Shown: positions 18,860 to 26,488 of the stretch, piece by piece
Layout of the letters: the number at the start of each line of letters is the position of its first letter
How positions within the stretch are numbered: position 1 is the first letter of the stretch
From: Deltaproteobacteria bacterium
Lineage (GTDB): Bacteria > Myxococcota_A > UBA9042 > PHBI01 > JACKFB01
Assembly: GCA_020632695.1 (NCBI GenBank)
Contig: JACKFB010000003.1
Coordinates: 124,001 to 188,000 of the forward strand
Direction of reading: 5' to 3'
DNA: 64,000 bases
Position numbers and translations under genes: made by a program
Notes under the pieces: generated by a model
What the model was told of the DNA's origin: nothing
The model's input: only the letters and a program-made list of their open reading frames with translations
Database searches by the model: none

Positions 18860-19317
18860 GCCTCGACACCCTGCTCCTCGTGCTCCACGGGCTGTCCGCG
18901 GGCGTGCTGGCCGGCGCCAGCATCCACAACGCGCTGCTGTCCTGGCGCGACTACGTCCGCGGACGCAGCACCAACGTGCGCCTCCAGCGCTTGTACCCGC
19001 GCGTCATCGCCGGCGCGTGGCTGTTCACCTTCGCGCTGGGCCTGCTGATCTACCCCGCCTTCCGGGTCGGCGCACGGGTGACCACCTTCGACCCCCACCT
19101 GCCGCTGGCGACGGGGTTCTTCGAGATGAAGGAGCACTGGCTCGGCATCGCCGCCCTGCTGCTCCTCTACCTCGTGCCCACCAGCGCGCACCTGGGCCCG
19201 CGCGCCACGCCGCCGGTCGACCGCGCGCTCTACCACCTCGCCACGATCGCCCTGGGCATCATCGTCGCCTACGCCACGTTGACGGGCATGACCCTCACCG
19301 CGATCCAACCGCTTTGA
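18853..19317 (+). CDS. Small integral membrane protein (about four helices)
   Basis: The 154-residue protein starts at the GTG overlapping the phosphatase stop. It has about four hydrophobic segments: TLLLVLHGLSAGVLAGASI, AGAWLFTFALGLLIYPAF, LGIAALLLLYLVPTSAHL and ALYHLATIALGIIVAYATL. A conserved-looking polar loop (NALLSWRDYVRG) follows helix one. I do not recognise a family with certainty. Overlapping starts link it to the phosphatase before it and the membrane protein after it, so the three probably act together at the envelope. Confidence 0.65.
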   Translation: MLSLDTLLLVLHGLSAGVLAGASIHNALLSWRDYVRGRSTNVRLQRLYPRVIAGAWLFTFALGLLIYPAFRVGARVTTFDPHLPLATGFFEMKEHWLGIAALLLLYLVPTSAHLGPRATPPVDRALYHLATIALGIIVAYATLTGMTLTAIQPL

Positions 19318-19757
19318 CCGCTCCCACCCAGTCCACCCTGCACCCCCGGGGCCCCGCGCTCCTCGCCGGCCTGACCCTCGGCGTGGCGTGCTACCTCGCC
19401 GGCTGGCTCGGCCTGGTGCCGGTGCTGATCTACGAGCCGGTCGCCGCCCGCTTCACCTTCCACCCCGAGCCGGGCGCCATCGGCATGGGCTACTACGGCA
19501 TCCTGCTGCTGGGCGCCGCGGGGTTCTTGGTCGGCCACCTCGCCGTCCGCCTGTTCACGCGCGGCCGCGGCACCGCGATCACCCCGTCGCGCCTGCTCGC
19601 CCGCGCCGCGCTGCTGCTGACGGCCGGCGCGCTCATCGCCATCGCCGTGGTGGAGCTGCGCCACGCCGCCCGCGCCCCCGCCCGGGTCCCGGCCCAGCCG
19701 CGCTCGGGCCTGACACCCCCGGCCCCCGCCGCGGCCCTGGCCGGGACGCCCCGGTGA
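19314..19757 (+). CDS. Small membrane protein (about three helices)
   Basis: A TTG at 19314 overlaps the previous stop (TTGA) and opens a 147-residue product. Hydrophobic segments are ALLAGLTLGVACYLAGWLGL, YYGILLLGAAGFLVGHLAV and LLARAALLLTAGALIAIAVV, and the C-terminus is a short Ala/Pro-rich tail. No family is recognised. There is no better start in frame, and the coupling pattern with both neighbours (TTGA before, TGATG after) supports translation. A role with the adjacent phosphatase and CAP proteins is inferred from gene order only. Confidence 0.6.
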   Translation: MTAPTQSTLHPRGPALLAGLTLGVACYLAGWLGLVPVLIYEPVAARFTFHPEPGAIGMGYYGILLLGAAGFLVGHLAVRLFTRGRGTAITPSRLLARAALLLTAGALIAIAVVELRHAARAPARVPAQPRSGLTPPAPAAALAGTPR

Positions 19758-21466
19758 TGCTGCGACGTCTGGTCCAGCTCCTCGCCGTCGCGGCCATCGC
19801 GCTCGGCGCCTGGCTGGTCCTCGACCACCGCGACGCCGTGCGCGAGGTGCTGCACGAGGTCACCGAGCGCGCGGCGACGGGCTGGAACGAGCCCCCAAGC
19901 GAGCTGCCGCCTGCCGGGGAGGGCGTGGCCGACCGCTCGGCCGCCCCGCCCACCTTGGAGCCCCAGCCGCCCCCGCCGCCGGGCACCGCCCTGCGCGTCG
20001 AGCTGGTCGAGGCGCCGGCCGAGCGCTACGCCGACCCCACCTACGCCGAGCCCGACCGCTACTTCAGCCGGCTGGTCGGGCGCGTCCCGGGCCTGCGCTA
20101 CGACCCGGCGCTCTCCCACGCCGCCCGGGAGCTGGCGGCCTTCCACGCGACCGAGGGCCAGCTCGCCCCCGACGCCGTGCTCGCCTTCTTCCTCGACGCG
20201 GGTGGCGCGCCGGAGTGGGGCGTGGAGCAGACGATGCGCGTCACCACCGCCAGCGGCGACGAGCCGGTGCTCAGCCAGCTCCAGGGTGTGGCCCGCAGCG
20301 CGGCCCCGGGCGAGCCACCGCTGCGCGTGGGGGTGGGCGAGGGGCTGCGCTTCGGGCGCCCGGCCACCCGCCACATCGCCGTGCTGGTCTCCCGCGGCGG
20401 GCTGAGGCTGGACCCGCTGCCGCGTCGGGTGCGCGGCGGCCAGGCCCTCACCATCGACGGGGTGGTCCCGCCTGGGACCGAGCGCCTGGGCCTGCTGGTG
20501 GCGGCGTCGGACCAGGTCTTCACCGAGGTGCCGGCCGAGCTCAGCGGCACGGCCTTCCGCGCCACCCTCGACGTCCCCGGCCTGGCCGGGCCGCTCCTGG
20601 TCGAGCTCATCGGCGACTCGGCCGCCGGCCCCAGGCCGCTGGCCCAGCTCGATCTGCGGGTCGACTCGCCGCTCCCCGACGCGCTCGAGACCGCCTGGCC
20701 GCCCGACGAGTCGCAGATCGGGAGCGCCGCCGAGGCCGAGGCCTTCATCGCCGGGCTCATCGCCAGGGACCGCGCCGCGGCGGGCCTGGGCGGCGTCGGG
20801 CGCGACCCGGCCTTGGACGCCGTCGCCCGGGCCCACAGCGCCGACATGGCGCGCCACCACTTCTTCGCCCACGTCTCGCCCCGCACCGGCGACGTCACCG
20901 ACCGGCTGCGCGCGGCCGGCTACCGCTCGCTGATGCACGGCGAGAACATCGCCCGCAACGGGACCCTCTTCGACGCCCAGGCGGGGCTGATGCGGAGCCT
21001 GGGGCATCGGCGCAACATCCTGTCGCCCGACGCCACCCGGGTCGGCGTGGGCATCGCCGAGACGGGCGAGGGCGAGACGCACCAGTGGGTCGTGACCCAG
21101 GTCTTCGCGCGGCCCTCACCGGTGGTGGACCCGCTCAGCGCGCGCGTCGAGCTGGTGCGGCGACTGGACCGGGCGCGCGCCGAGGCGGGTCTGCCGCCGC
21201 TGCGCCTGGACGACGCGCTGTCGGGCGCCGCCGAGCTGGAGGTGCGCCGGGACGCCCCCACGCCCCGCGGGGTGCTCGATCGCGCCTCGCGCTACCTGCA
21301 GCGCGGCGGTTTCGCGTCCATCGCCACGCTGCCCGAGCTGTCCAGGCTCGAGGTCCCCGCCGACTTCCTCGAGCCGCGCTACCGCCGCCTGGGAATCGCC
21401 GTCCGCCAGGACCTCAGCCGCGACGGCGCCGACATCCTGGTCGTGATGGTGGTCGGCGGCGGGTAG
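19757..21466 (+). CDS. CAP (SCP/PR-1) domain protein, membrane-anchored or secreted
   Basis: ATG 19757 overlaps the previous stop and gives 569 residues. An N-terminal hydrophobic helix (LVQLLAVAAIALGAWLVL) anchors or exports it, and a Pro-rich linker follows. The region at about 85-165 looks like a degenerate CAP-like copy (LSHAARELAAFHA), followed by a beta-rich segment. A clear CAP domain is at about 330-455, with DAVARAHSADMARHHFFAHV, the motif GENIARN and GHRRNILSPDATRVGVGI. The His/Glu positions of the CAP cavity appear present. It is the last gene of the overlapping run and the second CAP protein within 8 kb. Confidence 0.82.
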   Translation: MLRRLVQLLAVAAIALGAWLVLDHRDAVREVLHEVTERAATGWNEPPSELPPAGEGVADRSAAPPTLEPQPPPPPGTALRVELVEAPAERYADPTYAEPDRYFSRLVGRVPGLRYDPALSHAARELAAFHATEGQLAPDAVLAFFLDAGGAPEWGVEQTMRVTTASGDEPVLSQLQGVARSAAPGEPPLRVGVGEGLRFGRPATRHIAVLVSRGGLRLDPLPRRVRGGQALTIDGVVPPGTERLGLLVAASDQVFTEVPAELSGTAFRATLDVPGLAGPLLVELIGDSAAGPRPLAQLDLRVDSPLPDALETAWPPDESQIGSAAEAEAFIAGLIARDRAAAGLGGVGRDPALDAVARAHSADMARHHFFAHVSPRTGDVTDRLRAAGYRSLMHGENIARNGTLFDAQAGLMRSLGHRRNILSPDATRVGVGIAETGEGETHQWVVTQVFARPSPVVDPLSARVELVRRLDRARAEAGLPPLRLDDALSGAAELEVRRDAPTPRGVLDRASRYLQRGGFASIATLPELSRLEVPADFLEPRYRRLGIAVRQDLSRDGADILVVMVVGGG

Positions 21467-21491
21467 GCGGCGGCGCTTCGGCGTGCGCTGC

Positions 21492-23219
21492 TCAGAGGCG
21501 CGCCAGCTTCTGGCCCAGGCCGCGGAAGATCTCGAAGGCGCCCCGCCGCAGGTTCGGCAAGGCGTAGCCTCCCTCCTGGACGACCAGCACCGGCACGCCC
21601 AGGCCCCCGATGGCCTCGCCGATGCGGCCCATGGCCTCGGGGCTGACGTTGAAGTCGCCGGTGGGGTCGCCGCGCATCAGGTCGAAGCCCAGCCCCAGCA
21701 CCACGGCCCAGGGGCGGTGATCGGCGATCCGCGAGAGCGCCCGCTCCAGGGCGGCGAGCCACGCCGCGTCGTCGGTGCCGGCCGGCAGGGGGAGGTTGAG
21801 GTTGCAGCCCTCGCCAGCGCCCTCGCCCACCTCGTCGTCGAAGCCCGAGAAGTAGGGGTAGGCCTCGTTGGGGTGGCCGTGGATGGAGACGGTCAGCACC
21901 GTGGGGTCGGTCCAGAAGATGCTCTGGGCGCCGTTTCCGTGGTGGAAGTCGATGTCCAGCATGGCCACCGGCCCGCGCTGGGTGAGGTGGCGCGCCGCGA
22001 TGGCGGCGTTGTTCAGGTAGCAGAAGCCGCCGAAGAGCGCCGGCTCGGCGTGGTGGCCGGGCGGGCGGCACAGGGCATAGGCCAGGGGCTCGTCCGCCAG
22101 CAGGCGGTCGGCCGCGGTGACGGCGCAGTCGACCGCGCGCCGCGCGGCGAGCCAGGCGTTGCGCGACAGCGGGGTGAAGGTGTCGATGCAGTAGTAGCCG
22201 GCGCGCAGCCACAGGGCGTTGGGCTTGCGATCGGGTCGGCGCACGGGGAACACGTAGGGGTAGACGGTCTCGGTCTCGGGCAGGCCCATGCAGATGGTGC
22301 GCAGGTACTCCACGAAGTCCGGGGTGTGGACGGCCGTGATGAGGGCCTCGTCGCAGGTCTGGGGCGCCAGATGCGTGATGGGCAGCCCCTCCAGGCCGGC
22401 CAGCACCGCGCTGACCCGGGCCGGGCGCTCGATGTAGCCGCGCTCGCGCACGTGGTGGATGCGGTGCTCGTCGCTGGCCACCACGGCGAAGGGTCGCACG
22501 CCCTCGGCCTTGCGGGGGCGCGCCCGGTAGCGGGGCGGGCGGAGGCGGACCGGGTCGTCGGTGAAGGAGGCGGCGACGGCCTCGACGTAGGGGTGGTCGG
22601 CCTCCCAGTCGTAGCGGCGGATCAGGATGGCCCGGGCCATGGCGGCGGCGTCGGCGCGAGCCAGCGGCTGGTCGCGGTCGAGCCCGTCGAAGACCAGGAA
22701 GGGCGGGTCGTAGGTCTGGCCCAGCGGCGGGGGGCCCTCCCAGACGGAGCCGATGATGGGGCGGGCGCCGAAGCGCTCGTAGAAGCGCAGGCGGGCGCGG
22801 TTGGCCGAGAGCGCCTCCGGGTCGGCCACCATGTGGGGCTCGTCGGGGGGCACGTCCATGAAGAGGCCGCGCACGCCCATGGCCGACAAGCGCTCGCGCA
22901 GCGCCTGGTAGAGCGCGCCGCCGTAGCCGCCGCCGCGCTGGCCGGGCGCGGTGGCGATGATGTCGAGGAAGGCGTAGCCGAGGTCGGCGTGGTGGTGGAC
23001 CAGGGCCACGGCGCGCGGGCGCAGGCGGGCGTCCTCCAGGGTGAGCAGGAGGATGCCGAACTCGCGCTCATGGGCCGCGTGGAGCTGGCGGGGCAGCGCC
23101 GCGATGCGGTCGGCGTAGTCGGGGAAGGCGCCGGCGAGGACGGCGCAGGCGTCGGCCAGGCGCTGCGCGTCTTCGGCGGCGCCGGCGCTGGTGACGTGAT
23201 CGACGCGGAGGATGCTCAT
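21492..23219 (-). CDS. GNAT acetyltransferase - histone deacetylase/acetylpolyamine amidohydrolase fusion
   Basis: The 575-residue protein joins two opposed activities. Residues of about 1-170 form a GNAT domain with the acetyl-CoA loop APGQRGGGYGGAL (91-103) and the helix ANRARLRFYERFGARP. Residues of about 240-575 form a zinc deacetylase of the histone-deacetylase superfamily with CRPPGHHAEP (PPGHH 386-390), LDIDFHHGNGAQSIFW (421-436), a GFDLMRGDPTGD segment and the C-terminal EGGYALPN. All catalytic motifs look complete. Bacterial members deacetylate polyamines, acetoin-pathway or protein Lys substrates, but which applies is not visible. Next on the same strand upstream are yhhQ and an SDR gene. 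Confidence 0.9.
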   Translation of the reverse strand: MSILRVDHVTSAGAAEDAQRLADACAVLAGAFPDYADRIAALPRQLHAAHEREFGILLLTLEDARLRPRAVALVHHHADLGYAFLDIIATAPGQRGGGYGGALYQALRERLSAMGVRGLFMDVPPDEPHMVADPEALSANRARLRFYERFGARPIIGSVWEGPPPLGQTYDPPFLVFDGLDRDQPLARADAAAMARAILIRRYDWEADHPYVEAVAASFTDDPVRLRPPRYRARPRKAEGVRPFAVVASDEHRIHHVRERGYIERPARVSAVLAGLEGLPITHLAPQTCDEALITAVHTPDFVEYLRTICMGLPETETVYPYVFPVRRPDRKPNALWLRAGYYCIDTFTPLSRNAWLAARRAVDCAVTAADRLLADEPLAYALCRPPGHHAEPALFGGFCYLNNAAIAARHLTQRGPVAMLDIDFHHGNGAQSIFWTDPTVLTVSIHGHPNEAYPYFSGFDDEVGEGAGEGCNLNLPLPAGTDDAAWLAALERALSRIADHRPWAVVLGLGFDLMRGDPTGDFNVSPEAMGRIGEAIGGLGVPVLVVQEGGYALPNLRRGAFEIFRGLGQKLARL

Positions 23220-23246
23220 CGGGGGGCCTCGAGGCGGGCGGCGGCG

Positions 23247-24026
23247 TCAGATGCGGGGGTCGGGGACGCTCTCGAGCTCGCCGAGGCCCAGGTAGCGGCG
23301 CATCCAGGCGACGCCCAGGTAGAAGGGGATGGTGTCACCGAGGGCCATCACGAACTTGAAGACGTAGCCGCTGAGGATGAAGGTCCAGAGCTGTGGCCAC
23401 AGCGGCGCGGCCTCGTCGATGGGCAGCGCGTGCGCGTAGAAGTGGGTGATCAGGATGACCGCCACGGTGTCCACCACCTGACTTACCATGGTGGAGCCGT
23501 TGTTGCGGAGCCACAGGTGCCGTCCGTGGGTCACGCGCTTCCAGAAGTGGAAGAGCCAGACGTCGCAGAACTGGGCGCTGACGTAGGCCGCCATCGACGC
23601 GCCGACGGCGCCGAGGGCGAGGCGCTTGACCTCGAAGAAGACGCGCCCGTGCTCGCCGACCGGCGGCAGGCCGGTGGCGGGATCCAGGGCGAGCTGGGGC
23701 GGCAGCACCGAGCCGAGCCAGAGGATGAAGACCACCCAGGCGTTGAGCAGCAGGCCGGTCCAGACCACGCGGTTGGCGCGGCGGCTGCCGTAGATCTCGC
23801 TGAGGAAGTCGGTGCAGAGGAAGGTCAGCGGGTAGGGCAGGACGCCGACCGCCAGGGGCATCGGGATGGTGACGCCGAAGAGCGTGAAGCTGAGGTCGAC
23901 GAAGCGGGTGATGCCCAGGATGTTGAGCATGGTCAGCGAGCCGAGGAAGAGGCCCGCCAGCACGAGGAAGACCTTCTCGCGACGGTCCTGGTGCAGCGGC
24001 GAGGTGGAGGCGTCGGGGGCGATCAC
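23247..24026 (-). CDS. yhhQ: Queuosine precursor transporter (YhhQ family)
   Basis: The 259-residue integral membrane protein carries the YhhQ hallmarks. These are PYPLTFLCTDFLSEIYG (about 66-82), QFCDVWLFHFWKRVTHGRHL (about 154-173), and WLRNNGSTMVSQVVDT. Several hydrophobic helices lie before, between and after them. YhhQ imports queuosine precursors (preQ0/preQ1) for tRNA modification. The start is a GTG directly after the TAG of the SDR gene, so the two are probably co-transcribed. The N-terminal 15 residues are hydrophilic and family-atypical, but no better start exists. Confidence 0.92.
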   Translation of the reverse strand: MIAPDASTSPLHQDRREKVFLVLAGLFLGSLTMLNILGITRFVDLSFTLFGVTIPMPLAVGVLPYPLTFLCTDFLSEIYGSRRANRVVWTGLLLNAWVVFILWLGSVLPPQLALDPATGLPPVGEHGRVFFEVKRLALGAVGASMAAYVSAQFCDVWLFHFWKRVTHGRHLWLRNNGSTMVSQVVDTVAVILITHFYAHALPIDEAAPLWPQLWTFILSGYVFKFVMALGDTIPFYLGVAWMRRYLGLGELESVPDPRI

Positions 24027-24812
24027 CTAGAGGCCGCGCATGCGGCCGCCGTCGACTGCCAGGCTGGTGCCGCGGACGTAGGCGGCGGCTGGGGAGGCGA
24101 GGAAGGCCACGACGGCGCCGAGCTCGTCGGGGCGGCCGATGCGGCCCTCGGGGACCGCCTCGACCCAGGCGGCGCGGACGGCGTCGACGGGCTGGCCGGT
24201 GCGCTCGGAGATGGCGGCGCTGAGGCCGACCAGGCGATCGGTGTCGGTGAAGCCGGGCAGCACGTTGTTGATGGTGACGCCCGGGGGCAGCTCGCGCGAC
24301 AGGGTCTTGGCCCAGGCGGCGACGGCGGCGCGGGTGGTGTTGGAGACGCCGAGGCCGTCGATGGGCTCGCGCACCGAGGTCGAGATCACGTTGATGATGC
24401 GCCCGAAGTCGGCGGCCACCATGCCAGGGAGGCAGCGCTGGACCAGAAGGTGCGCGGCGAAGAGGTGGGGCCCCAGGGCGGCGAGGAAGTCGGCCTCGGT
24501 GGCGTCGACCAGCGGGCCCGAGGGCGGGCCGCCGCTGTTGTTGACCAGCACGTGGACCGGCCCGTGGGCGGCGAGCAGCGTGTCGATGGCGCGGCCCAGC
24601 GCGGGGCGGTCGGCCAGGTCGGCGACGACCGACCGGGCGGCCTGGGCGCCGGCCTGGCGGAGGTCCGAGACCGCGTCGGCCAGGCGGTCGGGCGAGCGCG
24701 CCAGCACCGTGACCTCGGCGCCGAGGCCCGCGAGCGCCAACGCCGAGGCGCGTCCGATCCCCGCGCTGCCGCCACACACCAGCGCGTGCCTGCCTGCCAG
24801 CGAGAGCTCCAT
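24027..24812 (-). CDS. Short-chain dehydrogenase/reductase with atypical active site
   Basis: The 261-residue Rossmann protein has the cofactor loop GGSAGIGRA, NNSGGP after strand four, and the C-terminal YVRGTSLAVDGG. Where classical SDRs have YxxxK it reads SNTTR, so Tyr and Lys are replaced by Ser and Arg while the upstream Ser (VISTS) is kept. This matches a known divergent subgroup related to beta-ketoacyl-ACP reductase, whose chemistry is unclear. ATG 24812 is favoured; a GTG at 24821 is in frame. A TGC-TAT promoter motif lies 26 bases upstream. Cotranscription with yhhQ is likely. Confidence 0.88.
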   Translation of the reverse strand: MELSLAGRHALVCGGSAGIGRASALALAGLGAEVTVLARSPDRLADAVSDLRQAGAQAARSVVADLADRPALGRAIDTLLAAHGPVHVLVNNSGGPPSGPLVDATEADFLAALGPHLFAAHLLVQRCLPGMVAADFGRIINVISTSVREPIDGLGVSNTTRAAVAAWAKTLSRELPPGVTINNVLPGFTDTDRLVGLSAAISERTGQPVDAVRAAWVEAVPEGRIGRPDELGAVVAFLASPAAAYVRGTSLAVDGGRMRGL

Positions 24813-24837
24813 GGCCTCCACCCCCTCTCAGAGCCGC

Positions 24838-24846
24838 CTCATAGCA
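24838..24846 (-). promoter_or_regulatory. Putative extended -10 element (TGCTATGAG) for the SDR-yhhQ unit
   Basis: On the minus strand the motif lies 25 bases before the SDR start. A GTGACG about 16-17 bases further upstream matches four of six -35 consensus positions. It is one of the better promoter candidates in the window. Confidence 0.5.
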
Positions 24847-24895
24847 CATCGCGGCGGGGCGGCGTCACCCGCTTGGGTCCGCCCGCGCTCCGGAG

Positions 24896-24901
24896 TAGCA
24901 T
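24896..24901 (+). promoter_or_regulatory. Putative -10 element (TAGCAT) six bases before a mini-ORF
   Basis: The spacing to the ATG at 24908 would place the transcription start on that ATG, giving a leaderless message. Similar TAGNNT boxes sit 6-8 bases before other starts in the window. Confidence 0.35.
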
Positions 24902-24907
24902 CACCCC

Positions 24908-24946
24908 ATGGGAGACGCTCCACCGCACGCCAGCGAGGGCCGATGA
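24908..24946 (+). CDS. Possible 12-residue leader peptide overlapping the macrodomain gene
   Basis: ATG 24908 opens a 12-codon frame (MGDAPPHASEGR) whose TGA overlaps the ATG of the macrodomain gene (ATGA, 24943-24946). With a TAGCAT box six bases upstream it could be translated from a leaderless mRNA and feed ribosomes to the downstream start, which itself has only a weak GAGGG. The peptide matches nothing known. It could equally be chance. Confidence 0.3.
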   Translation: MGDAPPHASEGR

Positions 24947-25491
24947 ACCGGGCGCTTCCGCGCGAGGTCTTCGACCGCATGCGCGTCGTCGAGGGCGACA
25001 TCACCGCGCTGGACGTGGCGGCCATCGTCAACGCGGCCAACCGGACGCTGCTCGGCGGCGGCGGCGTCGACGGGGCCATCCACCGCGCGGCCGGACCGGC
25101 GCTGATCGAGGCCTGCCGCCAGCTCGGCGGCGCCGAGACCGGGCAGGTGAAGGCGACGCCGGGCTTCGACCTGGCGGCGCGGTGGGTGCTGCACGCCGTG
25201 GGCCCGGTGTGGCACGGCGGCGGCCGCGACGAGGCCGAGCACCTCGCCGCCTGCTACACGGGCGCCCTGGAGCTCTGCCGCGAGCTGGGAGCCGAGAGCG
25301 TGGCCTTCCCGGCGATCAGCACGGGCATCTACGGCTACCCCCACGCCCTGGCCGCCCGGGTGGCCACCGGCGCCGTGGCCACCGAGCTGGCGCTGCACGA
25401 GGCGCCGAGGCAGGTGCTCTTCTGCGCCTTCGACGCCCACGCCGCCCAGGCCCTGTCCGACGCCCTGGCCGCCCTGGCCGCCGAACGCTGA
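24943..25491 (+). CDS. Macrodomain protein, O-acetyl-ADP-ribose deacetylase (YmdB) type
   Basis: The 182-residue protein has the macro-domain ADP-ribose-binding signature. It includes VEGDITALDVAAIVNAANRT near residue 16, the loop LLGGGGVDGAIHRAAG, WVLHAVGPVW, and FPAISTGIYGYP. This is the YmdB/MacroD layout, whose members remove acetyl-ADP-ribose or reverse ADP-ribosylation on Asp/Glu. The catalytic Asn-Ala-Asn and Gly-rich loops are intact. The start overlaps a mini-ORF. The DUF4336 gene follows 18 bases after the stop on the same strand, so they may be co-transcribed. Confidence 0.92.
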   Translation: MNRALPREVFDRMRVVEGDITALDVAAIVNAANRTLLGGGGVDGAIHRAAGPALIEACRQLGGAETGQVKATPGFDLAARWVLHAVGPVWHGGGRDEAEHLAACYTGALELCRELGAESVAFPAISTGIYGYPHALAARVATGAVATELALHEAPRQVLFCAFDAHAAQALSDALAALAAER

Positions 25492-25509
25492 TCCCGCGGA
25501 GTAGCTGCC

Positions 25510-26214
25510 ATGCTCGAGGTCATCGCCCCCGATCTCTACGTCGCCGCCGCCCCCTTTCGCGCCTTCGGCGTGGACCTGGGCGCCCGCATGACCGTGGTGC
25601 GTCTGCCCTCGGGCGACCTGTGGATGCACTCGCCCATCCGCATCGACGACGCGCTCGCCGACGCGGTGACGGCGCTTGGCCCCCTGCGCCACATCGTCGC
25701 GCCCAGCGCCTTCCACCACCTCTTCGTCCGCGGCTGGATGGACCGCTTCCCCGCGGCGACCCTGCACGCCCCCGACGCCCTCGGGAAGAAGCGCCGCGAT
25801 CTGGCCATCCACCGCCCCCTGGCCGAGGAGCCCGACCCGGCGTGGGGCGGCGTCATCGCCACCTGCCACATCGACGGCGCGCCCATGGCCGACGAGTGGG
25901 TGTTCCTGCACGAGCCGACGCGCGCGCTGATCACCACCGACTCGCTCTTCCACTTCATCGAGCGCCCGGACTGGCCTCGCTGGAAGCGCACCTACCTCCG
26001 GCTCACCGCCGCCAGCGGGGGCGTCCGCACCAGCCGCGTCTTCCGCTTCATCGTGCGCGATCGGGCGGCCTTCCGCGCGTCGATGGAGCGGGTGCTCGCC
26101 TGGGCGCCCGACCGCCTGATCCCGGCGCACGGCGAGGTGCTCCCCACCGGCGCCGCCGCGGCCGTGCGTGAGGGCCTGGGCTGGCTTCTGGACGAGGCCG
26201 GCCCGCGACCTTGA
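25510..26214 (+). CDS. DUF4336 domain protein (metallo-beta-lactamase-like fold)
   Basis: The 234-residue product fits DUF4336: LEVIAPDLYVAAAPFRAFGVDLGARM at the start, DLWMHSPIRID, APSAFHHLFV, and the C-terminal LIPAHGEVLP. The fold is related to metallo-beta-lactamases, but the canonical HxHxDH metal motif is reduced to AFHHLF, so hydrolase activity is uncertain. The biochemical function of the family is unknown. It follows the macrodomain gene after an 18-base gap. Confidence 0.8.
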   Translation: MLEVIAPDLYVAAAPFRAFGVDLGARMTVVRLPSGDLWMHSPIRIDDALADAVTALGPLRHIVAPSAFHHLFVRGWMDRFPAATLHAPDALGKKRRDLAIHRPLAEEPDPAWGGVIATCHIDGAPMADEWVFLHEPTRALITTDSLFHFIERPDWPRWKRTYLRLTAASGGVRTSRVFRFIVRDRAAFRASMERVLAWAPDRLIPAHGEVLPTGAAAAVREGLGWLLDEAGPRP

Positions 26215-26488
26215 TCGAGGGTCGCGTGGCCCCTTTACGCGAGGGTCGGCATCTGGTTTGTTCGAGCGGACCAGACAGGGTCGGCGAGACCGGGTCGAGG
26301 TCGATCGACCACCAGGATGGTCGACACGCCCGGCGCACGTCGCTGCTGACGCTGTCGCAGCTCGTTCGCACCAGGGAGCCTGCCGGAGACGAGGGGCGCC
26401 AGCCCGCGTGGAGGAGGCCGTACCGAAGGCCCTGAGCCGCGGGACACGTTCCCGGCCGCGCAGTCTCCCACATCCAGGGAGAACGCCC

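Noticed and set aside
21483..26171. A plus-strand frame of over 1500 codons across the deacetylase, yhhQ and SDR genes
   Set aside because: Composition is Gly/Ala/Val/Arg noise with no motif. The minus-strand genes match known families fully.
26215..26488. Structured leader or riboswitch upstream of the EF-G-like gene
   Set aside because: Short palindromes (TCTGGT/ACCAGA, TCGACC/GGTCGA) are present, but they match no riboswitch class I know and could be chance in G+C-rich sequence.
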